DNA from: Pelistega sp.
Lineage (GTDB): Bacteria; Pseudomonadota; Gammaproteobacteria; Burkholderiales; Burkholderiaceae_B
Reading direction: 5' to 3'
Assembly: GCA_030538255.1 (NCBI GenBank)
Contig: JAUNUI010000006.1
Location: 1 to 64,000, forward strand
Length of the DNA: 64,000 nt
Part shown: in pieces, positions 46,968 through 57,568 of the stretch
How the letters are laid out: each line of letters starts with the position of its first letter
Position numbering within the stretch: position 1 is the stretch's first letter
Translations under genes and position numbers: made by a program
Notes under the pieces: generated by a model
What the model saw: only the letters and a program-made list of their open reading frames with translations
Databases searched by the model: none
Told to the model about the DNA's origin: nothing

Positions 46968-48137
46968 ATGACAACACAGAACTGGTTACTCCCTGAGCAT
47001 CTTTCCGATATATTGCCTGCCGAGGCACGTCGTACCGAGGAGTTGCGTCGTCGTTTACTTGACCTCTACCGCACTTATGGTTTTGAGATGGTTACGCCGC
47101 CCTTAGTGGAATACACGACTTCATTGTATGCAGGGCAGAGTGTCGACTTACCCTTACAGACTTGTAAATTAGTCGATCAGATTTCAGGCCGTACCCTAGG
47201 TATTCGTGCCGATATGACCCCGCAAATCACCCGTATTGATGCTCACTTACTAAATCGTGAGGGAGTTACTCGCTTGTGTTATTGCGGTAGTGTTTTGCAT
47301 GCACGTCCTGCAGGTTTATTGGCCGATCGCGAGTTAATGCAGATTGGTGCCGAGGTTTATGGACATGCAGGCTACGAGGCCGACTGCCAGGTGATTGGTT
47401 TAGCCATTGAAAGCTTGGCGCTGGCAGGAGTGACTAAGGTTCGTTTAGACCTCAATCATCCAGGTGTGACACGCGCTTTAATTGATGCGTATCCACCACT
47501 GAATGAAGTGACGAGTGATATTTACACCTTCTTGAAAGATAAAGACATCGCTTCCTTAATTTCTTGTCTCAATAACTACCCTAATATACCTGCAGAAATT
47601 CGTCTGGCATTATTAGCTTTGCCACGTTTATATGGTGGGCCTGAGGTATTGGATCGTGCGATTCAAGAGTTACCGTCATTACCAGGGATTCTAGATGCGA
47701 TTCAGGAACTGCGTGATATTGTGAATACACTAGGTCTTGATGAATTAGGAATTGATCTGTCTGATGTGCGTGGTTACGACTACCACTGCGGTGTGATTTT
47801 CGCACTGTATGCTGATGGTTGGCATGAAGCTGTTGTGCGTGGTGGACGCTATGATAATGTCAGTAAGATTTTTGGACGTGCACGTGCAGCGACAGGCTTT
47901 AGCTTGGATTTACGCAAATTAGCACGCGGTCTTGAACCTGCTCAGCGTAGTCGTGCCATTAAAGCACCTTGGCTCATGCATGAAGAATTGAATCAGACCA
48001 TCAAACAATTACGTGAACAGGGAAACATTGTGGTGCAGTTTTTCCCAGGTAGCAGCCAAGATGTCGATGAATTTGAATTTGATAGTGAGTTAGTTTTCGA
48101 AGCAGGTAAGTGGGTGCAGAAACCACTTAACGCCTAG
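46968..48137 (+). CDS. hisZ: ATP phosphoribosyltransferase regulatory subunit HisZ
   Basis: HisZ is a catalytically inactive HisS paralogue that pairs with short-form HisG at the first step of histidine synthesis. Class II synthetase-like segments are present (FEMVTPPLVEYTTSLYAG, IRADMTPQITRIDAH, VRGGRYDNV), but the C-terminal anticodon domain of HisS is missing. I start at ATG 46968 (389 residues), after the leader hairpin. hisG is not in the window. The hflKC-hisZ-purA order is typical of Burkholderiales. Confidence 0.94.
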   Translation: MTTQNWLLPEHLSDILPAEARRTEELRRRLLDLYRTYGFEMVTPPLVEYTTSLYAGQSVDLPLQTCKLVDQISGRTLGIRADMTPQITRIDAHLLNREGVTRLCYCGSVLHARPAGLLADRELMQIGAEVYGHAGYEADCQVIGLAIESLALAGVTKVRLDLNHPGVTRALIDAYPPLNEVTSDIYTFLKDKDIASLISCLNNYPNIPAEIRLALLALPRLYGGPEVLDRAIQELPSLPGILDAIQELRDIVNTLGLDELGIDLSDVRGYDYHCGVIFALYADGWHEAVVRGGRYDNVSKIFGRARAATGFSLDLRKLARGLEPAQRSRAIKAPWLMHEELNQTIKQLREQGNIVVQFFPGSSQDVDEFEFDSELVFEAGKWVQKPLNA

Positions 48138-48260
48138 TTTCAGAGTAACTTAGTGATGGTGTTTAAGTGTCGTGCTGAAACAAGGCATTGAGGCGAAATA
48201 CCAAAGCTGAGAATGAAGCACTCAATCATATAGACAGCGATAGTCTATAAAGATGAAATA

Positions 48261-48301
48261 CTTAAGGGGCTTGCAAGAAAGCAAGTTAAGATTTTTTTTT
48301 T
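48261..48301 (+). terminator. Terminator-like hairpin just before purA
   Basis: CTTAA-(GGGG)-CTTGC pairs with GCAAG-TTAAG around an AAGAAA loop, and a run of ten or more T follows. The T run ends 14 bases before the purA start, so this is either the hisZ terminator or a purA attenuator. Confidence 0.5.
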
Positions 48302-48303
48302 AA

Positions 48304-49611
<1,308 letters not shown>

Positions 49612-49617
49612 ACAACG

Positions 49618-50163
49618 ATGAGCGTTCCTCCAAGCACAGACAGTGATTTATGGGTAAGTTGGGCGGAGTACAACCGCCTAATTGAGCGCTTAGCGTTAAC
49701 CGTCTATGAATCCAAGTGGAAATTCGATACGATTGTGTGCTTAGCACGTGGTGGTGTGCGTGTCGGAGATGTTTTATCACGCATCTTTGATGTGCCCCTA
49801 GGTATCTTAGCAACCAGCTCATACCGCGAAGCAGCGGGTACTATGCAAGGCCAGTTAGATATCGCTAAGTTCATTACCATTACACGCGGTACTTTATCGG
49901 GTCGTGTCTTATTAGTGGATGATATGGTAGACACTGGTTTAACCTTTAGTCGCGTACATAATCACTTATTAGAGCAATTTCCCGCCATTGAAGAGATGCG
50001 TTCTGCTGTATTGTGGTGGAAAGGCCACTCGAAAGTAGAGCCGACGTATTTCGTCGATAAATTGCCTAAGAACCCATGGATTCATCAGCCTTTCGAAGAT
50101 TACGACAGCTTACGTCCACATCAACTCGAAGCCTGGATCCGTAAAGGCAAGGCGCACGAGTAG
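49618..50163 (+). CDS. Phosphoribosyltransferase of the type I PRTase fold
   Basis: The PRPP-binding signature VLLVDDMVDTG is at about 97-107, and the N-terminal CLARGGVRVGDVLSR loop resembles hypoxanthine/xanthine-guanine transferases. It would turn a purine base into its monophosphate. The length is 181 residues. Operon position directly after purA supports purine salvage, and the purine permease at 9284 could supply the base. The exact base is not determinable. The 3' end with its stop is re-copied downstream (50152-50183). Confidence 0.88.
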   Translation: MSVPPSTDSDLWVSWAEYNRLIERLALTVYESKWKFDTIVCLARGGVRVGDVLSRIFDVPLGILATSSYREAAGTMQGQLDIAKFITITRGTLSGRVLLVDDMVDTGLTFSRVHNHLLEQFPAIEEMRSAVLWWKGHSKVEPTYFVDKLPKNPWIHQPFEDYDSLRPHQLEAWIRKGKAHE

Positions 50164-50183
50164 TCAAAGCGCACGAGTAGTCA
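50152..50183. repeat. 17-bp duplication of the phosphoribosyltransferase stop region
   Basis: GCGCACGAGTAGTCA starts at 50152 (with the real stop TAG) and again at 50169. The two 15-base cores are identical. Confidence 0.85.
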
Positions 50184-50341
50184 TGAACGTCTTGCATCCG
50201 CTTGATGGTCTGGTTTCTTAATTCGTGCAACGTGGTGGTAACGATTGGTGTTAAGAAATAGGGCGTTGTGCATCGATTGCCTATGCCTTCCTTGCTTAAC
50301 CCGTCGTAAACTTGCCGCAAAAACACATAAGACTAGCTATT

Positions 50342-50383
50342 TTGATGAATCCATGTTAGAATCATGAATTCATCAATTTATTT
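50342..50383 (+). terminator. Terminator-like hairpin between purA operon and rpsU
   Basis: TTGATGAAT (50342-50350) pairs with ATTCATCAA (50368-50376), with an inner ATG/CAT pairing, followed by TTTATTTTT. It lies 180 bases after the last gene. The rest of the 489-base gap 50164-50652 holds several copies of GATTAGT (50450-50510) and the rpsU promoter, with no gene. Confidence 0.6.
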
Positions 50384-50584
50384 TTCTATTCAATATATCC
50401 AACAAGCGTTAGAATGAGCTTGTGTATTGACTAGGCATCGTTGATTAGTTAGTGCTTAACAGTAGTTGATTAGTGATTAATTGCTGACTGATTAGTGATG
50501 AATTATCAGCGCTCTGGGTAGTATCTTATTAGGAACTATTAGGAGTCTTGATGAAGCTTAGAAATATTTAGGTGCCATTCTATT

Positions 50585-50593
50585 TGCGATAAT
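50585..50593 (+). promoter_or_regulatory. Extended -10 promoter of rpsU-dnaG
   Basis: TGCGATAAT is an extended -10 element 60 bases before rpsU. No clear -35 is seen, which is tolerated in extended -10 promoters. Confidence 0.5.
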
Positions 50594-50652
50594 AGGGTAC
50601 CTTGAATAGAGAAATTGTAGTTTTTTATCAACTATTAACTAGAAAGTATTAC

Positions 50653-50865
50653 ATGCCACACGTTCGTCTAAAAGAAAATGAACCGTTTGAAGCCGCATTA
50701 CGCCGCTTTAAGCGCACTATTGAAAAAACTGGTCTATTAACTGATTTACGTGCTCGTGAATTCTACGAAAAGCCAACAGCTGAGCGTAAGCGTAAACACG
50801 CTGCCGCTGTTAAGCGTCACTATAAGCGTATTCGTAGTCAACAACTACCAGCACGTTTGTACTAA
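50653..50865 (+). CDS. rpsU: 30S ribosomal protein S21
   Basis: This 70-residue basic protein ([21 protein letters not shown]...[15 protein letters not shown]) is S21, which helps the 30S subunit select the start region of mRNA. I use ATG 50653 rather than the upstream in-frame start at 50602, giving the standard length. It heads the classic macromolecular-synthesis operon rpsU-dnaG-rpoD and is 9 bases before dnaG. Confidence 0.98.
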   Translation: MPHVRLKENEPFEAALRRFKRTIEKTGLLTDLRAREFYEKPTAERKRKHAAAVKRHYKRIRSQQLPARLY

Positions 50866-50874
50866 TTTCAGTCT

Positions 50875-52923
50875 ATGATTCCTGAATCGTTTGTTCAGGA
50901 TGTCTTAGCGCGCGTCGATATTACCGATGTTGTCGGTAAGTACGTGCAGCTCAGAAAGGGCGGAGCTAATCTATTAGGCCTCTGCCCTTTTCATAACGAA
51001 AAATCTCCATCTTTTACCGTTAGCCCCCAGAAACAGTTCTATCATTGTTTTGGTTGTGGTGCGCATGGTAATGCCATCCGTTTCCTGATGGATCACACAG
51101 GATCTAGTTTTCCCGAAACTGTTAAAACTTTAGCAGAGTCGGTGGGTCTTGTTGTGCCTCAAGAAACCCGTACCCCACAACAACAAGCCGCTCAGCGCGC
51201 GCGTCAATCGCAAAGCGATAAACTCACGCAGATCTTGGATCGTGCCCAGCAATTTTATCTGGCGCAATTACGTCGTTCTGGTGAAGCTCAGCAGTATTTA
51301 AAGCAGCGAGGTATCTCCCCTGAGACGGCGAATAAATTTGGCCTGGGTTGGACCGGGCGTGATCGTCAAGGTTTAAAGCAAGTTTTCGAAAACTACGATG
51401 ATACGGGACTGATTGAGTCTGGCTTAGTGGTGCAGAGTGATGATCTACGCAAATACGATCGCTTTCGTGAACGTATTATGTTCCCCATTTACAATACCCG
51501 AGGTAAATTAATCGGTTTTGGTGGGCGAATCATCGGTCAAGGCAATCCGAAATACCTTAACTCTCCTGAGACTCCGATTTTCTCAAAAGGCCATGAACTC
51601 TATGGCTTATGGGAAAACCGCAAAGGCATTCATGATGAAGGCTTTGTGCTGGTGGTTGAGGGTTATATGGATGTGGTTGGTCTTTCAGAGCAAGGACTGC
51701 ATAATGGGGTTGCGACCTTAGGTACAGCGACGACGCCTGATCACATCACCCGCCTTATGCGTACTAGCGATCGAATTATCTTTAGTTTTGATGGTGATGG
51801 AGCAGGTAAGCGTGCCGCATGGCGAGCTTTAAACAGTTGCTTGCCAGCTTTGCGCGATGATGTGCAAATTCGCTTCTTGTTCTTGCCTGATGAGCATGAC
51901 CCAGATTCCTTCGTGCGTGCCTATGGGGCTGAGGCTTTTCGTGAGCAGGTCAATCTATCCTTAGCCTTGTCGGCTTTTTTCTTACAAGAATTAAGTGCGC
52001 GTCATTCCTTGACTGAGGCTGAAGGTCGGGCGGCTTGCTTACATGAAGCGCGGCCCTTATTTCATGTGATTCCTAAGGTGGCGGTACGTACGCAAATTGA
52101 GAAGGACTTTGCACGTCTCTTGCAACTGACGCATGAGGAATTGCGTCAAGACTTAAGTGCATACGAGCAGCAACAAGAACAATATCAGCACTTGGCTCAG
52201 TCAGTGACAAGCGCTTCGACATATGGCTCAGCGACTTCTGCTATGGGCTCAGCACAGCATGCAGGGCAGCGCGCCGAGGACCAGGATGTTTTTGAGCAAG
52301 GAGCGCGTAATCAGCACCCTTCATCTAAAGCTATGGATGTTGGGCGAAATACGGACGCTGTCGGAAATCCTTTTGCCAGTGGTGCGAAAGCAGGTGAGGG
52401 TAGAGGGGCTAATAGAGTGGCTGGTATGGGCGCTGGTGGACGTGATACCTGGCGTGCTACAGGGTCTAATACGAACCCGATGGGGCGTCGTGGGGCGATA
52501 GCCGTGGAGCCGAAAGCCAAGCGATTATTGCGTTTATTGATTAATCATCCTGAGCTATTAACACAAATTACCGACTGGCAGCTTGAAATTCTGAACCGTC
52601 ATCCCCATTATGAATTAGTGACCCGCTTTATTGCGATTGGAATTTCCCGGGGTTTTGTGAACAGTGGGGCGATTTTGCGTCTGCTGGATACGGAGCCTGA
52701 GCTGCATCGAATTGTGTTGAGCTTAGTGCATGAAGATCTCTTGCAAGAGGCCTTGCCTGATCCCAAGGCAGAATGGCAAGATGCCATTCGCAGTGCCGAG
52801 TTGGATGATTTGAAAGCGGAACAGACAGCTTTAGTGGCAACCGGTTTGCGTACTGAAGCCGAGAAAAATCGATATAAGATTTTAACCGAGCGCCTTGCTT
52901 TATTGCAGGGAAATAGGCGCTGA
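50875..52923 (+). CDS. dnaG: DNA primase
   Basis: DnaG makes RNA primers at the replication fork. The N-terminal zinc ligands are Cys37, His40, Cys58 and Cys61 (CPFH...CFGCG). The TOPRIM domain has the catalytic Glu262 in VVEGYMDV and the FDGDGAGK acidic motif. A long Gly/Ala/Gln-rich linker (about 430-545) precedes the DnaB-binding C-terminal domain. The length of 682 residues is above the usual ~600, all of it in the linker. Confidence 0.97.
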   Translation: MIPESFVQDVLARVDITDVVGKYVQLRKGGANLLGLCPFHNEKSPSFTVSPQKQFYHCFGCGAHGNAIRFLMDHTGSSFPETVKTLAESVGLVVPQETRTPQQQAAQRARQSQSDKLTQILDRAQQFYLAQLRRSGEAQQYLKQRGISPETANKFGLGWTGRDRQGLKQVFENYDDTGLIESGLVVQSDDLRKYDRFRERIMFPIYNTRGKLIGFGGRIIGQGNPKYLNSPETPIFSKGHELYGLWENRKGIHDEGFVLVVEGYMDVVGLSEQGLHNGVATLGTATTPDHITRLMRTSDRIIFSFDGDGAGKRAAWRALNSCLPALRDDVQIRFLFLPDEHDPDSFVRAYGAEAFREQVNLSLALSAFFLQELSARHSLTEAEGRAACLHEARPLFHVIPKVAVRTQIEKDFARLLQLTHEELRQDLSAYEQQQEQYQHLAQSVTSASTYGSATSAMGSAQHAGQRAEDQDVFEQGARNQHPSSKAMDVGRNTDAVGNPFASGAKAGEGRGANRVAGMGAGGRDTWRATGSNTNPMGRRGAIAVEPKAKRLLRLLINHPELLTQITDWQLEILNRHPHYELVTRFIAIGISRGFVNSGAILRLLDTEPELHRIVLSLVHEDLLQEALPDPKAEWQDAIRSAELDDLKAEQTALVATGLRTEAEKNRYKILTERLALLQGNRR

Positions 52924-52928
52924 TGGTG

Positions 52929-52934
52929 TATAAT
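52929..52934 (+). promoter_or_regulatory. -10 box of an rpoD promoter
   Basis: TATAAT lies 6 bases after the dnaG stop, 228 bases before rpoD. A possible -35, TTGCAG (52903-52908), sits inside dnaG at a long 20-base spacing. An internal rpoD promoter is usual in this operon. Confidence 0.4.
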
Positions 52935-53161
52935 TAAGGGTTATTTTTTAAAATTTAGTCTACTTGTTCGTAACGCAATTGAATCTTAAATCAATTAGCA
53001 ATCTGGGCATCTTATTCTTCCTCAATTTATTGGCGATTTCTTCGAACGCAAAACATTGAACAGATTTGATTAAGTTAATAAGAGACAGTGAGCGAGTTTG
53101 TTTTATGGATGAATTGTGCTTAGACAATTAGGAATGTTGTTTTTCAAGTGTGGGAACTATT

Positions 53162-55675
53162 ATGGCTAAACCTAGTGATAAAGATTTAACGACACGTGCA
53201 AGAGCAAAAATTATTAAACCAGCGACTGCCGTTGAGGACACGAAGAAAACAGCAGAATTGGCTCAGGATAGGGCAGAACCGCTAACTGAGACTACCAGCA
53301 AAACAACGACGGCAAGTAAAGCCGCCTCCAAACCGGTAACGAAAACTTCAGCGAAGAATACACAGATGAGTGCTAAAAAAACTGTAGAGACCACTGATAC
53401 GAGTGATACGAGCGTCACGGCTTTAGCGGCTAATGCCGGCACCGACAAGCCTGCTACAAAGACTGCGCGTAAGACCACAGCGGCCAAGACAACCACGAAA
53501 ACTGCAAGTAAGGCAGCCGCCAGCAAAACCGCTACTAAAGCGCCGACTAAGGCTGCAGCTAAAGCTGCTCCTGCGAAATCCACCAGTGATGATGATTTTG
53601 ATGATGTCGATATGGATGTTGAAGACGATTTCGACAGCGACTTTGACGAGGATTTCGATTCTCCTAAAGCGAAGAAATCGACTGGCCGTAAACCAGGTCG
53701 TCCACCTAAAGCTAGCTCAGCAGTGGATGATGACAGTTTCTTAGATGATGATAATGGCGACGAAGTAATCGATGTTGATGTGCCAGAGCCTAAGCAATCT
53801 CGTCGTCGCCGTGGTCAATCGGGTGGTTCAGCAGGTGGTCGTAGCGGCTCAAGCGCTGAAGATTTAGAATTACGCCGCGCCCAGCTTAAAGTCTTAATTA
53901 AGCTAGGTAAAGACCGTGGTTACTTAACATTCAGTGAAATTAATGACCAATTATCGGATGATTTAGTTGATGCCGATGCGATTGATTCGATTATCAGTAC
54001 CTTCAGTGAGATGGGCATTCGTGTCTACGAACAAGCACCATCAGCCGAAGATTTAATCTTGAATGATTCTACACCTGTAAGCAGTGATGATGACGTTGAG
54101 GACGAAGCCGAAGCCGCATTGACAACGGTGGACTCCGAGTTTGGTCGTACCACTGACCCCGTACGTATGTATATGCGTGAAATGGGTTCAGTAGAGCTCT
54201 TGACCCGTGATGGCGAGATTGAGATTGCTAAGCGTATTGAAGACGGTCTAAAGCATATGGTGATGGCGATTGCCGCTTCACCCACCACGATTCAAGAAAT
54301 CTTAGCGCACATCCAGCGTGTACGCGATGGTCAAGCACAAATTGAAGAAATTGTTGATGGTTTAGTTTCTGATTCTGGTGAAGAATACGCTGGTTCAGGC
54401 GCAACGGTTGATGAAGACGACGAGGACGGTCCAGCTGGCGGTATGAGTAGCCGACAAATTGAGTTCCTGCTTGAAGAGGCTATGAGCAAATTTGATATCG
54501 TTGAGAAATCATTTGCCATTATGATGGATGAATTCGATAAGGGCGGTTATCAGTCAGAAGTGTATGAGAATGCGCACCAAGCCATTTTAGATGAATTAAT
54601 GGGTGTACGTTTTACCGCGAAAATCGTAGAGAAATTGGCGGACACCTTGCGTCAACAAGTCCAAGAAGTACGCACACTTGAGCGCGCTATGTTAGCGATC
54701 TGTGTGGACCGTGTGAATATGCCACGTGCACACTTTATCTCTAGCTTCCCAGGCAATGAAACCAATCTTGATTGGGTCCATGCTGAGATTAAAGCTGGTG
54801 TTCCTTATGCCGATACACTTGAGCGTAATATCCCTGATATTCATGAGGTACAGCAGAAGTTTATCGAGCTTGAAGAAGCGGTTGTCTTACCGATTAAAGA
54901 CCTGAAAGACGTCAATAAGCGCATGGTGACAGGTGAAGCTAAGGCGAAGAAAGCTAAGCGTGAGATGATTGAAGCCAACTTACGTCTGGTGATTTCGATT
55001 GCCAAGAAATACACCAACCGTGGTTTGCAGTTCTTGGACTTGATTCAAGAAGGTAATATCGGTCTGATGAAAGCGGTAGATAAGTTCGAATATCGTCGTG
55101 GTTATAAGTTCTCGACCTATGCCACCTGGTGGATTCGTCAAGCGATTACTCGCTCGATTGCAGACCAAGCACGTACGATCCGTATTCCAGTGCATATGAT
55201 TGAAACCATAAACAAGATGAACCGAATCAATCGTCAGATTCTGCAAGAGACAGGCGTAGAGCCAGATCCAGACACATTAGCACTGAAGATGGATATGCCA
55301 GTCGATAAGATTCGCAAGATTCTGAAGATTGCCAAAGAGCCGATTTCGATGGAAACGCCAATCGGTGATGATGATGATTCACACTTGGGCGATTTTATCG
55401 AAGACTCTTCAACCTTGGCGCCTGCCGAATCGGCATTACAGCGTTCAATGAGTGAAGTCTTCGAAGAAGTAATCAACTCATTAACACAGCGTGAAGGTAA
55501 GGTTCTACGTATGCGCTTCGGTATTGGTATGAGTTCAGACCAAACCTTGGAGGAAGTCGGTAAACAGTTTGACGTAACACGTGAACGTATCCGTCAGATT
55601 GAAGCCAAAGCCTTACGTAAATTACGTCACCCAAGCCGTGCTGATAAGTTAAAGAGCTTCTTGGAAAATCAGTAA
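53162..55675 (+). CDS. rpoD: RNA polymerase primary sigma factor (sigma-70)
   Basis: RpoD directs RNA polymerase to housekeeping promoters. Regions 1.1 to 4.2 are present: [31 protein letters not shown] (1.2), [34 protein letters not shown] (2.3-2.4), and [30 protein letters not shown] (4.2). The first ~240 residues are Lys/Ala/Thr-rich with [20 protein letters not shown] repeats, then acidic, which makes it 837 residues; this extension is typical of Burkholderiales. I use ATG 53162 rather than the GTG four codons earlier. Confidence 0.98.
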   Translation: MAKPSDKDLTTRARAKIIKPATAVEDTKKTAELAQDRAEPLTETTSKTTTASKAASKPVTKTSAKNTQMSAKKTVETTDTSDTSVTALAANAGTDKPATKTARKTTAAKTTTKTASKAAASKTATKAPTKAAAKAAPAKSTSDDDFDDVDMDVEDDFDSDFDEDFDSPKAKKSTGRKPGRPPKASSAVDDDSFLDDDNGDEVIDVDVPEPKQSRRRRGQSGGSAGGRSGSSAEDLELRRAQLKVLIKLGKDRGYLTFSEINDQLSDDLVDADAIDSIISTFSEMGIRVYEQAPSAEDLILNDSTPVSSDDDVEDEAEAALTTVDSEFGRTTDPVRMYMREMGSVELLTRDGEIEIAKRIEDGLKHMVMAIAASPTTIQEILAHIQRVRDGQAQIEEIVDGLVSDSGEEYAGSGATVDEDDEDGPAGGMSSRQIEFLLEEAMSKFDIVEKSFAIMMDEFDKGGYQSEVYENAHQAILDELMGVRFTAKIVEKLADTLRQQVQEVRTLERAMLAICVDRVNMPRAHFISSFPGNETNLDWVHAEIKAGVPYADTLERNIPDIHEVQQKFIELEEAVVLPIKDLKDVNKRMVTGEAKAKKAKREMIEANLRLVISIAKKYTNRGLQFLDLIQEGNIGLMKAVDKFEYRRGYKFSTYATWWIRQAITRSIADQARTIRIPVHMIETINKMNRINRQILQETGVEPDPDTLALKMDMPVDKIRKILKIAKEPISMETPIGDDDDSHLGDFIEDSSTLAPAESALQRSMSEVFEEVINSLTQREGKVLRMRFGIGMSSDQTLEEVGKQFDVTRERIRQIEAKALRKLRHPSRADKLKSFLENQ

Positions 55676-55704
55676 TTGGATTCGGTTCTGATTTGAGTGG
55701 GTCT

Positions 55705-55739
55705 AAACGCACAACTATGCAAGTGGTTGTGCGTTTTTT
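55705..55739 (+). terminator. Terminator of rpoD
   Basis: AAACGCACAAC (55705-55715) pairs perfectly with GTTGTGCGTTT (55726-55736) and the T run extends to 55739. It separates the housekeeping run from the CRISPR locus. Confidence 0.92.
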
Positions 55740-55882
55740 GTTGGGCTTATGGTGGCCGCAAGCTTGCCATATTAGCCAAGCTATTTACTAATCGCTATGA
55801 TGTATCTAAAGTTAAGTAATTCAATTAGAAATTAAAGTTTAGCAACGCTCTCACTGCTCAGGAGCGTCATTTAAGGATAGAT

Positions 55883-57034
55883 ATGAAACAACCACATGAA
55901 TATAAGCGTCGTATTTTATTGACAGTTACAGGGATGTCTCCACAGGTAGTGACCGAGACTATATATGGTTTAGCCCATCAAGAACAACCGTTTATACCGA
56001 CGGAGGTGCATCTTATTTCAACGTCTTTGGGTGCAGAACAGGCGAGAAATACATTGTTAGCGGAAAACACGAATTGGTTCCAACGTCTATGTCAAGACTA
56101 TGAGTTAGGTGATATAGATTTTAAGAGCGAACATATTTATGTGGTGCCAGATCACGAAGGGGTGCCTCTAGCCGATATTCGTAGTCAGGATGATAATTCT
56201 TTGGCCGCTGATTTTATTACCAATATGGTCAGAGAGTTTACCCTTGATGATGATACTGCGGTGCATGTTTCCATTGCAGGTGGCCGTAAAACCATGGGTT
56301 TCTTTTTAGGCTATGCCTTATCGCTCTATGGCCGTGCACAAGATCGCTTGTCGCATGTCTTGGTGTCAGGTAATTATGAGTCGAGTAAAGAGTTCTTTTA
56401 CCCAAGCAAGGAGCCTGAAACTATTGAGGTTAAAGTCGGCAACAATACCCTTTATTTAAACCGTAAGGATGCTGTTGTGACACTGGCGGATATCCCGTTT
56501 GTGCGGATGCGTGTAGGCATGCCAAGCCAGTTACTTGAAGGCAGTGCGAGCTATGGTGAGAGTGTGGCTGCAATAAATATATGGTATGGTCCAGCGCACA
56601 TCAGTATTGATCGTCTAAACCACTTAGTGAAGATGGCAGGATTCACTTTCCCGCTTCCGCCAGTGGAACTTGCTTTATTATGCACGTTTGCAGAGCATAG
56701 ACTTTCAGGTGAGGAGCCTTTAAGGGCGCCTAATAAAGACGTCCCAGATCTTGAGTGGTCAAGTAGGTTTATGGCTGAAATAAATAAAAATAGTCTGCAG
56801 GCAAAAGTTCATGATGGCACCTATGAGGCTTATGCGAAGGGTATGTCAGGAAGCGACTTCTCTCCTATGAAGACTAAATTACATAAGTCTATTAAGAAAG
56901 CATTAAAGGCTAATTTGGTACCAGATTATGTGAGTGACCAATATTTAATCACAGGTAGTGGAAAATCACCTCGTTTTAGCTTACTTGTTGAACCAGAAAA
57001 TATTGAATTTACTGATCTAGTGAAAAACAAGTGA
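55883..57034 (+). CDS. CRISPR-associated CARF protein, NE0113 family (Csm6-like ring nuclease group)
   Basis: The N-terminal RRILLTVTGMSPQVVTETIYGLAH...EVHLISTSLGAEQAR is the hallmark of the NE0113 family, a CARF-type domain that senses cyclic oligoadenylates made by Cas10. The conserved HVSIAGGRKTMGFFLGYALSLYGR block (about 134-157) matches the second CARF motif. The C-terminal part (~250-383) looks like a winged-helix domain (LHKSIKKALKANLVPDYV). I see no RxxxxH HEPN motif, so RNase activity of the usual Csm6 kind is not evident; ring-nuclease or regulatory action is more likely. It is first in the CRISPR locus, with a clear Shine-Dalgarno AAGGATAG. Confidence 0.85.
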   Translation: MKQPHEYKRRILLTVTGMSPQVVTETIYGLAHQEQPFIPTEVHLISTSLGAEQARNTLLAENTNWFQRLCQDYELGDIDFKSEHIYVVPDHEGVPLADIRSQDDNSLAADFITNMVREFTLDDDTAVHVSIAGGRKTMGFFLGYALSLYGRAQDRLSHVLVSGNYESSKEFFYPSKEPETIEVKVGNNTLYLNRKDAVVTLADIPFVRMRVGMPSQLLEGSASYGESVAAINIWYGPAHISIDRLNHLVKMAGFTFPLPPVELALLCTFAEHRLSGEEPLRAPNKDVPDLEWSSRFMAEINKNSLQAKVHDGTYEAYAKGMSGSDFSPMKTKLHKSIKKALKANLVPDYVSDQYLITGSGKSPRFSLLVEPENIEFTDLVKNK

Positions 57035-57060
57035 TAAGCATTCGGTAATTGATACCTATG

Positions 57061-57092
57061 CGGCTTGGTTTGAAACTTATTCAACTAAGCCG
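57061..57092 (+). other. Bulged stem-loop between the CARF gene and cas2
   Basis: CGGCTTGGTTTGAA (57061-57074) pairs with TTCAACTAAGCCG (57080-57092) with one bulge and one G-T pair. No T run follows. It could be an RNA processing or stability element in the cas transcript. Confidence 0.5.
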
Positions 57093-57130
57093 TATTCATA
57101 TCTTCTGATAACCATGGTGAGGAGGAATTT

Positions 57131-57415
57131 ATGAGCAATCGTAAACTGTATCTCGCATTATATGATATTGCAAATCCACGTCGATTAGCGGCAACCCTAG
57201 CTTTAGTACGCAATCACGCTTATGGTGGCCAGAAATCTGCCTATGAAGTGTATTTAAGCGATGCCGAAAAACAAGATCTCCTTACTTTACTGGCCGTATT
57301 ATTAGATGAGCAAGAAGACCGATTCTTGCTACTTCAACTCAATCCGAAGGCTAAGGTCTATACGCTAGGCATTGCCCAAGAACCTGTCGATGATAATTTT
57401 CTCTATATTGGCTAA
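57131..57415 (+). CDS. cas2: Cas2, first copy
   Basis: This 94-residue protein has the Cas2 ferredoxin-like start KLYLALYDIANPRRL with the conserved Asp12. The rest (QKSAYEVYLSDAEKQDLLTLLAVLL) fits the family, with an unusual C-terminus ending in DDNFLYIG. Cas2 dimers bridge Cas1 dimers in the spacer-integration complex. A strong Shine-Dalgarno (GAGGAGG) precedes the ATG. It differs markedly from the second copy at 58713, so the two are not a recent duplication. Confidence 0.85.
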   Translation: MSNRKLYLALYDIANPRRLAATLALVRNHAYGGQKSAYEVYLSDAEKQDLLTLLAVLLDEQEDRFLLLQLNPKAKVYTLGIAQEPVDDNFLYIG

Positions 57416-57474
57416 GAAGTTTTTCAGATTAGCCTATTATTAGCCACCCTCACAAGCTTGCCAAGTCTTATAAG

Positions 57475-57504
57475 TTGGTCAAATACTCGCATAATACTTA
57501 TAAA
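57475..57504 (+). promoter_or_regulatory. Candidate promoter of cas1
   Basis: TTGGTC (57475-57480) and TATAAA (57499-57504) are 18 bases apart in the 153-base gap before cas1. Confidence 0.4.
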
Positions 57505-57568
57505 GCCATAGAACAGATTTATGTATTAAGCTTAAGTCAGTTTTTTCGAATAAAAATTGGAGCGAATG

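Noticed and set aside
53263..53583. Minus-strand ORF rich in Val, Ala and Leu inside rpoD
   Set aside because: It is the shadow of the Lys/Ala/Thr-rich N-terminus of RpoD.
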